A stretch of 64,000 nucleotides of DNA from Paraburkholderia mimosarum LMG 23256 = NBRC 106338 (GCF_000739815.1 NZ_BBJJ01000008.1:62001-126000); one strand, 5' to 3'. Counted from the stretch's first letter, positions 38,751 to 48,217 are shown. Numbers and translations are program-made. The notes: a model not told the origin generated them from the letters alone.

Positions 38751-39446
38751 ATGACTCAAGACGAACTCAAGCAGCTGGTCGGCCAGGCCGCCGCCGACTA
38801 TGTCAACGCGAACGTGCCGGAAGGCGCCGTGATCGGCGTCGGCACGGGCTCCACCGCGAACTGTTTCATCGACGCGCTCGCCGCGAGCAAGAGCCGCTAT
38901 CGCGGCGCCGTGTCCAGTTCCGTCGCCACCACCGCGCGCCTCGAAGCGCATGGCTTCAAGATTTTCGATCTCAACGAGATCGAATCGCTGCCCGTATATG
39001 TGGATGGCGCCGATGAAATCGACGGCGCTGGCGCCATGATCAAGGGGGGCGGCGGCGCGCTCACGCGCGAGAAGATCGTCGCTTCAGTGTCGGACGTATT
39101 CGTCTGCATCGCGGACGCGAGCAAGCGCGTCGACGTGCTCGGGCAGTTCCCGCTGCCCATCGAAGTCGTGCCGATGGCGCGCACGGCGATCGGCCGCCGC
39201 GTCACGGCGCTCGGCGGCGTGCCGGTGCTACGCGTCCAGAAGGACGGCTCGCCCTTCATCACTGACAACGGCAACGAGATCCTCGATGTCAAAGGCTTGC
39301 ACATCAATGACCCGCGCACGCTCGAGGCGCATGTCAATGCATGGCCGGGCGTAGTGACGGTGGGTCTGTTCGCTGCGCGCGGCGCCGACCTTTGCCTGCT
39401 CGGCGGCGCAGCCGGCGTCGAGCGCATCGAATACCGCAACGCCTGA
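38751..39446 (+). CDS. rpiA: Ribose-5-phosphate isomerase A
   Basis: 231 residues. It interconverts ribose 5-phosphate and ribulose 5-phosphate in the pentose phosphate pathway. Diagnostic motifs are [13 protein letters not shown] (about 29-41), [11 protein letters not shown] (about 84) and [12 protein letters not shown], containing the catalytic acid and Lys residues. The ATG at 38751 starts the family-typical [11 protein letters not shown]; an earlier in-frame ATG at 38688 overlaps the rlmB-rpiA gap. Confidence 0.97.
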   Translation: MTQDELKQLVGQAAADYVNANVPEGAVIGVGTGSTANCFIDALAASKSRYRGAVSSSVATTARLEAHGFKIFDLNEIESLPVYVDGADEIDGAGAMIKGGGGALTREKIVASVSDVFVCIADASKRVDVLGQFPLPIEVVPMARTAIGRRVTALGGVPVLRVQKDGSPFITDNGNEILDVKGLHINDPRTLEAHVNAWPGVVTVGLFAARGADLCLLGGAAGVERIEYRNA

Positions 39447-39944
39447 GCGACCTCGCGCGGGCGGTAGCTGCGGCAGGTTTTGCCTGTACGCTGCCGCTCT
39501 TTTTTCCGGCAGGCCTGCCTGGCCTGCCGAACGCAATGCCGCGATTAGCTGTTGCGGAGGTGTCGTTGTTTGCAGGCGCAGCGTGGGTGTGGACGATTTC
39601 CGCGAGGCGGCCGCACTGACCGATCATCCCTGTGGCGGGAACCGCAAGGTCGTGAAGAACGACGGCGCGTCGGTGCGATTGCGCAACGCCGATACCAGGA
39701 CGGATGCGAAGGTCCAGGAACCGGCCGACCCGTTCGTGCGCGAACCCGAGAACCTGCCTCCGTTGCCGCTTGCCCAGGCGCTGGCACCTTCGACACATTG
39801 AATCCCGCGAGGCCGGAGAGAAGAGGGTACTCCCTGTTCTCTCTCCGACTGAACCGGATTCGATTGTTTCGTTATCCTCTATGTTTGTGCTGCACTCGAT
39901 CTCGCTCGACTGTCTTCGTCATGATGGAGACGAGGCATCCAGAT
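39447..39944. other. rpiA to crp-like gene intergenic region
   Basis: About 500 bases with no gene I can support. A 72-codon frame at 39583-39801 (+, GTG start) has GC-rich third positions and could be a small gene or a decayed coding remnant, but it has no good ribosome site and no recognisable family. The rest looks non-coding. Confidence 0.35.
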
Positions 39945-39979
39945 GCGCAAAAGCGTGCCACGAAAGGCACGCTTTGCGC
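39945..39979 (-). terminator. Terminator of the Crp/Fnr-like gene
   Basis: Minus-strand stem of about 14 bp (GCGCAAAGCGTGCC / GGCACGCTTTTGCGC) with loop TTTCGT. The T-run is inside the stem rather than after it, so the tail is short. It lies 58 bases after the regulator stop. Confidence 0.7.
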
Positions 39980-40036
39980 GCAGACGTCGAAGGGAGAAGC
40001 TCGCGGCGGGCAATGCCAACGCGCGCGAGCTTGATT

Positions 40037-40771
40037 TCACTCGACGGTTTCGGCCTGGCGCAGTCGCGGCAGCAGCCGGTCGAACTCTCGGCGAACGAGG
40101 CCGTAGCATTCGCAGGCACGGGCTTCGAGGCCCTCGCGATCGAGCACACGGATATGGCCGCGGCTGTGATGGATGAGGCCTTCGTCGTGCAACTTGCCCG
40201 CTGCTTCGGTAATGCCCTCGCGGCGCACGCCGAGCATGTCGGCGATCAGTTGCTGCGTGACGGCGAGATCGTTGGACGCCACGCGGTCCACTTCGATCAG
40301 CAGCCAGCGGCACAGCTGCTTGTTGAGCGAGTGATGACGATTGCACGCGGCGGTCTGCGCGACCTGCGTGAGCAGCGCATGCATATAAAGCAGCATGAGG
40401 CGGCGCAGGAAGTCGGAGCGTGCGAACTGCTGTTTGAGCGCTTGTGCGCTCATGCGATAGGCGAAGCCCGCGCATTGCACCTGCACGCGGTTGGGCATCG
40501 TCTCCCCGCCGGTGAGCACGGGCACGCCCGACATGCCTTCGCGGCCGATCGCGGCGATCTCGACCGAGCTCCCGTCTTCCATCGTCGAGAGCAGCGAGAT
40601 GATCGCAGTGGTCGGGAAGTACACGTGATGAATGCGCTGGCCGGAATCGCAGATCAGCTGTTCGGTGCGCAGATGAACGAGTTCGAGGTGCGGGGCGAGA
40701 GCCTGCCATTCATGCGACGGGAGGGCGCCCAGCAAATGGTTGCCGTGAAGATCGGATTGAAGGGATAACAT
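40037..40771 (-). CDS. Crp/Fnr family transcriptional regulator
   Basis: 244 residues. An N-terminal cyclic-nucleotide-binding-like barrel (about 15-140) is followed by a dimerisation helix and a winged HTH (about 165-225) with VTQQLIADMLGVRREGITEAAGKL. The phosphate-binding cassette has GREGMSG but the later Arg-Ser/Thr of cAMP-binding CRP is missing, so a different signal or none is likely. No Fnr-type Cys cluster is seen. Start ATG at 40771 follows GAGGACC; a longer in-frame start at 40984 was rejected. It is divergent from manC across a 750-base spacer. Confidence 0.88.
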   Translation of the reverse strand: MLSLQSDLHGNHLLGALPSHEWQALAPHLELVHLRTEQLICDSGQRIHHVYFPTTAIISLLSTMEDGSSVEIAAIGREGMSGVPVLTGGETMPNRVQVQCAGFAYRMSAQALKQQFARSDFLRRLMLLYMHALLTQVAQTAACNRHHSLNKQLCRWLLIEVDRVASNDLAVTQQLIADMLGVRREGITEAAGKLHDEGLIHHSRGHIRVLDREGLEARACECYGLVRREFDRLLPRLRQAETVE

Positions 40772-41518
40772 GACTGGTCCTCGTGCGAGGCGGCTCGCGC
40801 TGCCTCCTGTTTTTTGATTCCGTCCGCGAACTGGTTTTTGTTCGCCGTTTCCCGTACGGCTCTTGTGTTCGTCGTGCCGGCCCCATAGCCCTGCGTGCTC
40901 CCGCGCGCGGTGTCGTTCGTTCGCGCCTGCGCTCGTGTGGCGATCTCTCTTTAGCAGGGTATGTGCCAGCGGCAGCGAAACCACGTCTGCATGCGGGCTG
41001 GCGCGATGCGTCCATGATGCAGCGCGGTATAACGCCGCGTTTTTGTTTCAGTTTTGTACGGCCATTTTGCGTTGCATCACTGTGCGCAGCGAATTTTTGT
41101 AAGGCGCAAGCCGCTGATTTCATTGATTTTTTCAGCGCACGGCTGGAGACGTTCAGAAATGGCTCCTTACTGAAACATCGACGCGGGAAGCTCGGGTCTG
41201 CTATTGGCGGCTACGCGGAAAATCAGGGTTTTTGATTCAGTTCTGTTGCTACGCATGCGTTCCTCGCAAAAAAACGTTCGACGGTGAAACGTCGCGCCGC
41301 GAGTGCGCTCGCCTGGGCACGTGCGATCAATGTGGGTATACGTACAGAGTGGTTCGGTGAGCTTTGGTCCAATGAAGCCCGTAAAAGGTCTCGGAGGTTA
41401 AGAGACCGCAGACGTCTGAGAGGTCCGGGAGGCGCGCGATGCTTCGGGCGAGATCGCCAACAGGAAGCGGCGCAGATCGCCTGCGCGACCCGGCGTATTT
41501 CAACGGGGAGCACACTGC
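40772..41518. other. Long intergenic region crp-like/manC
   Basis: About 750 bases, no credible gene. The middle (41030-41290) is more AT-rich than the surroundings, with inverted words CGCTGA/TCAGCG at 41112-41137. The right end carries the alternative hairpins at 41386-41425. The region probably contains both divergent promoters and a long manC leader. Confidence 0.5.
41386..41425 (+). promoter_or_regulatory. Mutually exclusive hairpins in manC leader
   Basis: Hairpin A pairs GGTCTC (41387-41392) with GAGACC (41402-41407). Hairpin B pairs GACC (41404-41407) with GGTC (41422-41425), enclosing the palindrome CAGACGTCTG (41409-41418). A and B share the GAGACC strand, so only one can form at once. 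The element ends 93 bases before the manC ATG. A regulatory role is inference. Confidence 0.35.
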
Positions 41519-43078
41519 ATGAACCAGCTCGTGACGCCTGCCGGCCTGCTCTCGGCAGCCAATGAACGCGAAGTCGCACTGATCGTTCAGCCCGTGGTGC
41601 TGGCCGGTGGCTCGGGCACGCGCCTCTGGCCGCTTTCGCGCGAGCATTGTCCGAAACAGCTGATCGATCTGCTCGACGGCGAGTCGCTGCTCGAGGCGAC
41701 CGTGCGGCGGCTCGACGGCGTGTACGCGCAGGCGGGCTCGGTGATCCGCAAGGCCGCGCCTATCGTCGTGAGCAGCGAGGAACTTCGGCTCATGACCGCC
41801 GACCGCCTCAGCCGCAGCGGCCAGCCCGCGCGCGTCGTGCTGGAGCCGGTCGCGCGCAACACGGCGCCCGCCTTGACGCTCGCGGCGCTGGTGGCGCGCA
41901 GTGCCCAGCAGACGGCGCTCACGAGCGACGACGCAGGCGCCGTTTGCGACAGCGACCCGATCCTCGTTGCGATGCCGGCGGACCACCTGATTGCCGATCG
42001 CGCGGCTTTTGCCGCCGCGCTGGAAGAAGCGGTGGCGTACGCGGCGCGCGGCGCGATCGTCACACTCGGCGTGCCGCCGCAGCGCGCGGAAACCGGATAT
42101 GGATACATCGGCGCGGGCGTCGCATTGGGCACGAGCGGCGCGCGCCGGATCGAGCGCTTCGTGGAGAAGCCCGACGCCGAGCTGGCGGCGAGCTACCTCG
42201 CCTGCGGCGATTACCTCTGGAACAGCGGCATTTTCGTCGCGCGTGCATCGGTATGGCTTGCCGCGATCGCGCATTGCCGGCCGGCCATCGCGGCGCAATG
42301 CGCGGCGGCGTTCGAGGCCGCCGTCGTCGACGCCGACGGCACCGTGCATCTCGACGCGGACGCGCTCACCGCGTGCCCGTCCGATTCGATCGACTACGCG
42401 GTGATGGAGTCGGTCGGCTCGGACGCACGGCTCGCGGGTGTGGTCGTGCCGCTGGTGGCGGGCTGGTCGGACGTCGGCGCCTGGGACGCGGTGTGGCAGG
42501 CGTCGACCAAGGACGCGAGCGGCAATGTGGCGCGCGGCCGCGTGATGCTCGAAGACGTGACGGACACCTTCGCGCATTCGGATGGGCGCCTCGTGGCTTG
42601 CGTGGGCGTGCACGGCGTCGTGGTGGTGGAAACGGCCGACGCGGTGCTGGTCGCGGCCAAGGATCGCGTACAGGACGTGAAGGCCGTCGTGAACAAGCTG
42701 CGCGTGCAACGCAGCGAGGTCGCGCAGCACCACCGCCGTGTGGAGCGGCCCTGGGGCTGCTATGACTCGCTCGATCGGGGCGAACGCTTCCAGGTCAAGC
42801 GCATCGTCGTGAAGCCGGGCGGGCGCCTGTCGCTGCAGATGCATCACCACCGCGCCGAGCACTGGACCGTGGTGCGCGGCACGGCGCGCGTCACGCGCGG
42901 CGAGGAGATTTTCCTGCTTGCGGAAAACGAGTCCACGTACATCCCGCTTGGCGTGAAGCACCGGCTGGAGAATCCGGGCAAGACGCAGCTGGAGATCATC
43001 GAGGTGCAGTCGGGCGGATACCTGGGCGAAGACGACATCGTGCGCTTCGACGACCAGTACGGTCGTGTAGAGCGCTGA
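41519..43078 (+). CDS. manC: Mannose-1-phosphate guanylyltransferase / mannose-6-phosphate isomerase
   Basis: 519 residues, two-domain type II PMI/GMP. The N-terminal pyrophosphorylase domain begins LAGGSGTRLWPLSRE (about 27-41) with FVEKP near residue 220. The C-terminal cupin isomerase domain has RPWGCYDSLDRGERF and PGGRLSLQMHHHRAEHWTVV. It supplies GDP-mannose for polysaccharide synthesis. A GGGGAG site precedes the ATG. There is no exopolysaccharide gene beside it, so it is an isolated copy. Confidence 0.96.
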   Translation: MNQLVTPAGLLSAANEREVALIVQPVVLAGGSGTRLWPLSREHCPKQLIDLLDGESLLEATVRRLDGVYAQAGSVIRKAAPIVVSSEELRLMTADRLSRSGQPARVVLEPVARNTAPALTLAALVARSAQQTALTSDDAGAVCDSDPILVAMPADHLIADRAAFAAALEEAVAYAARGAIVTLGVPPQRAETGYGYIGAGVALGTSGARRIERFVEKPDAELAASYLACGDYLWNSGIFVARASVWLAAIAHCRPAIAAQCAAAFEAAVVDADGTVHLDADALTACPSDSIDYAVMESVGSDARLAGVVVPLVAGWSDVGAWDAVWQASTKDASGNVARGRVMLEDVTDTFAHSDGRLVACVGVHGVVVVETADAVLVAAKDRVQDVKAVVNKLRVQRSEVAQHHRRVERPWGCYDSLDRGERFQVKRIVVKPGGRLSLQMHHHRAEHWTVVRGTARVTRGEEIFLLAENESTYIPLGVKHRLENPGKTQLEIIEVQSGGYLGEDDIVRFDDQYGRVER

Positions 43079-43457
43079 GAGCGCTGAAAGCGCCGGAGGC
43101 GATAACGCGCGCGCGCTAAAAAGCGTGCGAAAGAGAAACATGCGTACCGGTGTCCCTGCATATGCACAGCCAGGGAGTGCCGATGGATACAGAACGATCT
43201 GTGAAGTAAGTGGGCGATGTATACGATCGCCTTACAAGAAGAGCAGCAAAGCAGCACCTTCGCAAAGCACAAGGGCCGCCGCAGCAAGAGTCAATACGAA
43301 CAACACGCCTGCGTAGCAAGCCACATGTCAGGAGATATCCTGGCTGGCGAATTATGCGAACAGCATGGCAACGTATGACATAAGTTCGACGACGCACGAG
43401 GGCCCGCGCAGTAACCGGCAAACATGGGCGATAACGCCACATCGGGGGGGTAGGGTC
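43079..43457. other. manC to fadR-like gene intergenic region
   Basis: About 380 bases with nothing I can call. An in-frame ATG at 43365 upstream of the regulator exists but adds an unrelated leader. Base composition is slightly lower in GC than in neighbouring genes. Confidence 0.35.
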
Positions 43458-44177
43458 ATGGAACTGGGGAACAAGGAACGCTCGCTCGTCAGCAAAGTGA
43501 TGGACGGGCTGATCGCAGGCATCGTCGAGGAGCGGTATGGCGCCGTGCTGCCGCCGCAGGATATCCTCTCGAAGGAGTTCGACGTGAGCCGCACGGTGAT
43601 GCGCGAGGCGCTATCCATGCTGCTCGCGCGTCACATGCTCGATGTGCGGCCGAAGATCGGCACGCGCATCCGGCCCATGCGCGACTGGCGCATGATCGAC
43701 GAGGATGTCGTGAACTGGCGGTTTCGCTCGAAGCCGGACAAGACGTTCTTGCGCGACGTGATCGAGTTTCGCGGCCTGATCGAACCGGCCGCATGCGCGC
43801 TCGCGGCTACGCGTGCCAGTGCGGCGGACATCGCTGGCATTCGCGATGCGTTCGAGGCGCTGCGGCAGACGGGCACCGACGATCCGAACTTTCAGAACGC
43901 TGACGCGCTTTTGCATACGCGCATCCTCGCCGCGAGCGGGAATCAGTTTTATCAGCAGATGGCGGCGATCATTCGCGGCGCGCTCTCGCTCGTCAACCCG
44001 ATTCTCAGCGCGCGGGACGGCGGCTGGCAAAACGTCCTGGCGGCGCACGAACGCGTGATCGACGCGATCGAGCGGCGCGCACCCAAAGAGGCCGAAGCGG
44101 CCGCGCTCGCGATGATCGAGTACACCGCCGACGAACTCACTCGCGCGTTCGCCCCCGAGGCACTGGAGCAGCGCTAA
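43458..44177 (+). CDS. GntR-type regulator, FadR/FCD subfamily
   Basis: 239 residues. An N-terminal winged helix (about 8-75) carries LPPQDILSKEFDVSRTVMREALSML. The C-terminal all-helical FCD domain (about 95-225) has the usual Asp/His metal-site positions in NADALLHTRILAASGN and AAHERVIDAIERR. Such regulators usually respond to sugar acids or other small carboxylates. The ATG at 43458 follows a G-rich ribosome site. It precedes a Gfo/Idh/MocA dehydrogenase, which may be its target. Confidence 0.9.
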   Translation: MELGNKERSLVSKVMDGLIAGIVEERYGAVLPPQDILSKEFDVSRTVMREALSMLLARHMLDVRPKIGTRIRPMRDWRMIDEDVVNWRFRSKPDKTFLRDVIEFRGLIEPAACALAATRASAADIAGIRDAFEALRQTGTDDPNFQNADALLHTRILAASGNQFYQQMAAIIRGALSLVNPILSARDGGWQNVLAAHERVIDAIERRAPKEAEAAALAMIEYTADELTRAFAPEALEQR

Positions 44178-44348
44178 GGCCGCTTTCGGGATGGATTCAC
44201 CGGCTCGATTCGCTACCGCTACGGGCGAACCGAGCGGGATGGCGGCGAGTGCATTGCGGCGCGGCGTGCGTGCCGGTATCGTGCGTGTCTTTGGGCGCGC
44301 CGCGAGCGACGCGGCGGCCTCGGACCTCACAGCCGGAGCACGCAGCAC

Positions 44349-45326
44349 ATGAGCGACACCAAAACCATACGTTGGGGCATCGTCGGCGCGGGCCGCATTG
44401 CGCACCGCTTCGCGCAGGGCGCCGCGCACGTGCCGCATGCACGTGTCGAAGCGGTCTGGTCGCGGCGCGCGGCAACCGCGCAGGCGCTTGCCGCCACCTG
44501 CGGCGCCCAGGCGTGCGAGAGTCTGGACGCACTCTTCGCCAGCGGCATCGACGCCGTCTACATCGCCACGATGCAGGACAGCCACGCGCACTACGCCATT
44601 GCGGCGCTCGAAGCCGGCCTGCCCGTGCTGTGCGAGAAACCTGCAACGGTCAACGGCGCGCAGCTCGAACGCGTACTCGACGCGGCGCGCCGCGCGCAGC
44701 GCCTCTTCATGGAGGCGATGAAGCCGCCGTTCTATCCCCTCTATCGAACGTTGCGCGCGCAACTTGCTGCCGATCCGATCGGACCCGTCGGGCTCGTGCG
44801 CGCGGGCTGCTCGGTTGCGAACGTGCCGGCCGATCATCCGTCGTATTCGTTCGAGCAGGCGGGCGGGGCGCTGCTCGACATCGGCGTCTACGAAATGTTT
44901 CTCGCGGTGGACTGGCTCGGCGCGCCACGCGAGGTGCAGACCATCGGGCGTCTAGGTGCGACTGGCGTCGATACGTTTGCGAGCCTGAACTGCCAGCACG
45001 AGCATGGCATCGCGCAGCTATTTTGCGGGCTCGATCTCCACGGCCATGGCGACGCGCTGCTCGCGGGGCCGCTTGGCAACGTGACGATTCATGCGAACTG
45101 GTGGAATCCGTCGCGCGCGACGGTGCGTTATGCCGATGGCCGCGTCGTCGAACTCGACGAGCCGTTCGAGGGCGGCGGCCTCAACTACGAGACCGCGCAC
45201 TTCTGCGAACTGCTGCGCGCGGGTGCGCTGGAAAGCCCGGTGATGACGCACGACACGTCGCGCCGCATGCTTGCCATGGCGGACGCCGCGCGCGCGGCGC
45301 TCGGACTGCGCTTTCCCTGCGAGTGA
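44349..45326 (+). CDS. Gfo/Idh/MocA family oxidoreductase
   Basis: 325 residues. A Rossmann NAD(P) domain begins IRWGIVGAGRIAHRFAQG (about 6-23), with the EKPATVN motif carrying the conserved Lys near residue 97. The C-terminal alpha/beta domain includes GGALLDIGVYEM, with the conserved Asp and Tyr of the family in place of the more usual His. Enzymes of this family oxidise or reduce sugars and sugar derivatives; the substrate cannot be inferred. It lies 171 bases after the GntR-type regulator. Confidence 0.88.
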   Translation: MSDTKTIRWGIVGAGRIAHRFAQGAAHVPHARVEAVWSRRAATAQALAATCGAQACESLDALFASGIDAVYIATMQDSHAHYAIAALEAGLPVLCEKPATVNGAQLERVLDAARRAQRLFMEAMKPPFYPLYRTLRAQLAADPIGPVGLVRAGCSVANVPADHPSYSFEQAGGALLDIGVYEMFLAVDWLGAPREVQTIGRLGATGVDTFASLNCQHEHGIAQLFCGLDLHGHGDALLAGPLGNVTIHANWWNPSRATVRYADGRVVELDEPFEGGGLNYETAHFCELLRAGALESPVMTHDTSRRMLAMADAARAALGLRFPCE

Positions 45327-45352
45327 AAGCTTCGCGAGCGGGCTGGAAACGG

Positions 45353-45376
45353 CACGGCCCGCATGTGCGGGCCGTG
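45353..45376. terminator. GC-rich hairpin at a convergent junction
   Basis: A perfect palindrome CACGGCCCGCA/TGCGGGCCGTG lies between the convergent ends of the dehydrogenase and the ABC permease. There is no T tract on either side, so it is at best a structural or Rho-assisted terminator. Confidence 0.5.
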
Positions 45377-45403
45377 TGCGAAAGCTCGGTCGGGCGCGGA
45401 GTT

Positions 45404-46063
45404 TCAGTGCCGCGCGGGCAGCGCAAGGCGCTTTTCGTACCAGTGCTGGATCCACTCGAGCACCTGACACAGCACCCAGTAAATGGCGGCGGCCGCGAGA
45501 TAGAGCGGCAGCGGCTGATAGGTCGAGGCGATGATCTCCTGCGCACTGCGCAGCAACTCCGTCACGGTGATGACGGAGACGAGCGAAGTGTCCTTGATGA
45601 GGCTGATGAGACTGTTCGAGAGGCTCGGCACGGCAATGCGCAGCGCCTGCGGCGCGATTACGTAGCGCAGCGTCTGAGTGCGCGAGAGGCCGAGGCTGTA
45701 GGCCGCGTGCCACTGGCCGCTGTGAATGCCGAGAATCGCCCCGCGCATGCTCTCGGAGAGATACGCCGCCACGTTCGCCGAAAGCGCGATCACGCCCGCG
45801 GGCGTTGGATCCAGCGAGATGCCGATACTCGGCAGTCCATAGTACACGACGAAGATCTGCACGAGCAGCGGGGTGCCGCGCATCAGGCTCACGTACACGC
45901 GCGCGACGTACACGAGCGCGCGGTTCGAGCTGATGCCCATGAGTGCGAGCGTGGCACCGCCGATGAGCCCGAAGATCATCGAGAGCACGGCGAACTTGAC
46001 CGTCAGCACAGCGCCCTGCGCGAGCACCGGCAACGACTGGATGATGAGCGTGTAAATGGGCAT
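45404..46063 (-). CDS. Cystine-type ABC transporter permease
   Basis: 219 residues with about five membrane helices and the EAA-type loop QWHAAYSLGLSRTQTLRYV. The LMRGTPLLVQIF segment and overall length match the TcyL/YecS polar amino acid permeases. It would form the inner-membrane channel for a solute delivered by the binding protein encoded upstream. No ATPase gene is adjacent, so an ATPase elsewhere must energise it. Confidence 0.88.
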   Translation of the reverse strand: MPIYTLIIQSLPVLAQGAVLTVKFAVLSMIFGLIGGATLALMGISSNRALVYVARVYVSLMRGTPLLVQIFVVYYGLPSIGISLDPTPAGVIALSANVAAYLSESMRGAILGIHSGQWHAAYSLGLSRTQTLRYVIAPQALRIAVPSLSNSLISLIKDTSLVSVITVTELLRSAQEIIASTYQPLPLYLAAAAIYWVLCQVLEWIQHWYEKRLALPARH

Positions 46064-46126
46064 GGGCGTAGTTACGAGATTAAGTTGCGCGGTTTGCTTG
46101 TGGCCGCATCGATGGCCGCAGATAGA

Positions 46127-46158
46127 CGAAGGGCGGCATCGTGCGATGCCGCCCTTCG
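46127..46158 (-). other. Long perfect hairpin between ABC genes
   Basis: CGAAGGGCGGCATCG and its exact complement are separated by 2 bases. On the minus strand it lies between the binding-protein stop and the permease start. With no U tract, it probably protects or limits the transcript so that the binding protein is made in excess of the permease, as known for other ABC operons (inference). Confidence 0.65.
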
Positions 46159-46197
46159 CGTCAGCCCGGCTGTGCGGTGCTCAGGAACATGGCGAGA

Positions 46198-46995
46198 TCA
46201 GCGCGAGAGCGGCTTGGTCACGTCGATGCCGAACCACTTGTCCGAAATCTTCGAGAACGTGCCGTCGGCTTCGAGTTGCGTCATCGCGTCGTCGATCGCC
46301 TTGGCGAACTTCGGATTGCCCTTCCTGAAAGGGATGGCCGACGGGTTGCCGTCGCCTACGATGGCGCCCGTGCGCAGCGGCAGCTGCGAGTTCTTCAGCA
46401 GATACGCGAGCATCAGGCGGTCGTTGAGCGCCGCGTCGAGACGGTTCGCGGCGAGGTCGCGCAGATATTCGGGCGCGCCCGGATAGGTCTTCACGTCGAT
46501 GCCCGGCACCGACTTGGCCATGTCCATATAGTTCGTGCCGAGACCGACGCCTAGCTTCTTGCCCTTGAGGTCCTCGAGCGACTTGAACTGGCGTGTGTCG
46601 TCCTTGCGCTGGATGAGTTGCGCGGCCGAGTAGGTGTATGCCGGCGAGAAGTCGAGCGCAGCCTTGCGCTGATCGGTGACGCCGACCTGGTTCACGATCA
46701 CGTCGAACTTGCCGGCCTGGAGGCCGGCGATGATGCCGCTCCACTCGGTCGTGACGAACTCGGGTTTCAGGCCCATCTTCGCGGCCACGGCTTTGGCGAT
46801 GTCGACGTCATAGCCGACCAGCTCGCCATTGGGCGCCTTCGAATTGAATGGGGGGAACGTGCCTTCGAGACCCACGCGCAGCGTGCCGCGTGCCTTGACC
46901 TGATCGAGCAGGTCTTCGGCGTGGGCGCCGGCCGCGGCGAACGATACGCCGACGACGGCGAGTGCAAGGAGTTTTTTCAGCAAAGCGGATTTCAT
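46198..46995 (-). CDS. Cystine-type ABC transporter binding protein
   Basis: 265 residues. A signal peptide (about 1-26, ending GAHAE) is followed by a family 3 solute-binding domain with TLRVGLEGTFPPFN, VGYDVDIAKAVAAKMG and the later GVGLGTNYMD hinge. Best general match is the cystine/polar amino acid group (FliY/TcyJ), but the ligand is inferred. AGAGGAAAAC ribosome site. Upstream of the permease in the same direction. Confidence 0.9.
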   Translation of the reverse strand: MKSALLKKLLALAVVGVSFAAAGAHAEDLLDQVKARGTLRVGLEGTFPPFNSKAPNGELVGYDVDIAKAVAAKMGLKPEFVTTEWSGIIAGLQAGKFDVIVNQVGVTDQRKAALDFSPAYTYSAAQLIQRKDDTRQFKSLEDLKGKKLGVGLGTNYMDMAKSVPGIDVKTYPGAPEYLRDLAANRLDAALNDRLMLAYLLKNSQLPLRTGAIVGDGNPSAIPFRKGNPKFAKAIDDAMTQLEADGTFSKISDKWFGIDVTKPLSR

Positions 46996-47080
46996 GTTTT
47001 CCTCTTGTTCTGCTGCTGCGATTCTTTGGTGCTAGTGCACGGCGCCTTCGATGCGCCATGACCAGCCTGCCACTATAGCT

Positions 47081-48115
47081 TCACGCGCGGCCCGAGGCCA
47101 GCGCCCGCGCGCATTCGGCGACGAGCGCCGGGCCGCGGTAGATGAAGCCCGTATAGAGCTGCACGAGCGAGGCGCCGGCCGCGATCTTCGCGCGCGCGTC
47201 GTCGCCCGAAAAAATGCCGCCCACGCCGATGATCGGCACTTGATCGCCCAGCTCGGCCCGCAGCTTGCGGATGACGTTGTTCGACGCATCGAACACGGGG
47301 CGCCCGGAGAGGCCGCCCGCTTCGTTCGCATTGGGCATGCCTTCCACCGCCGCGCGCGAGAGCGTGGTGTTGGTCGCGATCACGCCTTCGATCTTGTGGC
47401 GCAGGAGCGTGTCGGCGATCTCCTTGATCTGCTCGTCGTCGAGATCGGGCGCAATCTTCAGCGCGAGCGGCACGAGCTTGCCGTGCATGTCGGCAAGGCG
47501 CTGCTGCTTGTCCTTGAGCGCCGCGAGGAGGGCATCGAGTTCACCCGCGCCCTGCAACTGGCGCAGATTCTTCGTATTCGGCGACGAGATGTTGATCGTC
47601 ACGTAGCTCGCGAACGGATAGACGCGCTCGAGGCAGAAGAGATAATCGTCGGCGGCGCGCTCGATCGGCGTATCGGCGTTCTTGCCGATGTTCAGGCCGA
47701 GAATGCCGCGATAGCGCGCGGCCTGCACGTTCTTCACGAACTGTTCGACGCCGTGATTGTTGAACCCCATCCGGTTGATGATGCCGCCCGCCTGGGGCAG
47801 CCGGAAGATGCGCGGCCGCGGATTGCCCGGCTGCGGCCGCGGCGTCACGGTGCCCACTTCGATGAAGCCGAAGCCCAACGCGGCGAAGCCGTCGATGGCG
47901 GCGCCTTCCTTGTCGAGGCCCGCGGCGAGGCCCACGGGATTGCGGAACGTGAGGCCCATGACGGTGCGCGGCGAATCGGGCACGCGCGGCGCGAGCAGCC
48001 CGGCCATGCCGGTGCGCCCGGCGGCGCCGATCATGCGCAGGGAAAGGTGGTGGGCATCTTCGGCGTCCATGCGAAAGAGCTGGTCGCGGACGAACGGATA
48101 AAGGGTGCTGAACAC
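47081..48115 (-). CDS. pyrD: Dihydroorotate dehydrogenase (quinone), class 2
   Basis: 344 residues. Oxidises dihydroorotate to orotate with FMN and ubiquinone at the inner membrane. The N-terminal helical membrane-associating part ([10 protein letters not shown], about 15-24) marks class 2. Motifs [30 protein letters not shown] with the catalytic Ser, and the [13 protein letters not shown] flavin-binding end are present. The start is GTG at 48115, giving the family-typical MFSTLYP. Confidence 0.97.
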   Translation of the reverse strand: MFSTLYPFVRDQLFRMDAEDAHHLSLRMIGAAGRTGMAGLLAPRVPDSPRTVMGLTFRNPVGLAAGLDKEGAAIDGFAALGFGFIEVGTVTPRPQPGNPRPRIFRLPQAGGIINRMGFNNHGVEQFVKNVQAARYRGILGLNIGKNADTPIERAADDYLFCLERVYPFASYVTINISSPNTKNLRQLQGAGELDALLAALKDKQQRLADMHGKLVPLALKIAPDLDDEQIKEIADTLLRHKIEGVIATNTTLSRAAVEGMPNANEAGGLSGRPVFDASNNVIRKLRAELGDQVPIIGVGGIFSGDDARAKIAAGASLVQLYTGFIYRGPALVAECARALASGRA

Positions 48116-48217
48116 GGAAGGGAAAGGCGCGGGCGCCGGAAAATGGGAACCCGGTATTTTAGCGGTAACGCCGCCCGAGGGCGATGCGGGGGCGGCCCGA
48201 TTCGACCGGCCGGACGC

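Noticed and set aside
39583..39801. 72-codon frame between rpiA and the Crp/Fnr-like gene
   Set aside because: GC-rich third positions look coding, but there is no ribosome site, a GTG start and no recognisable family. Mentioned only in the intergenic entry.
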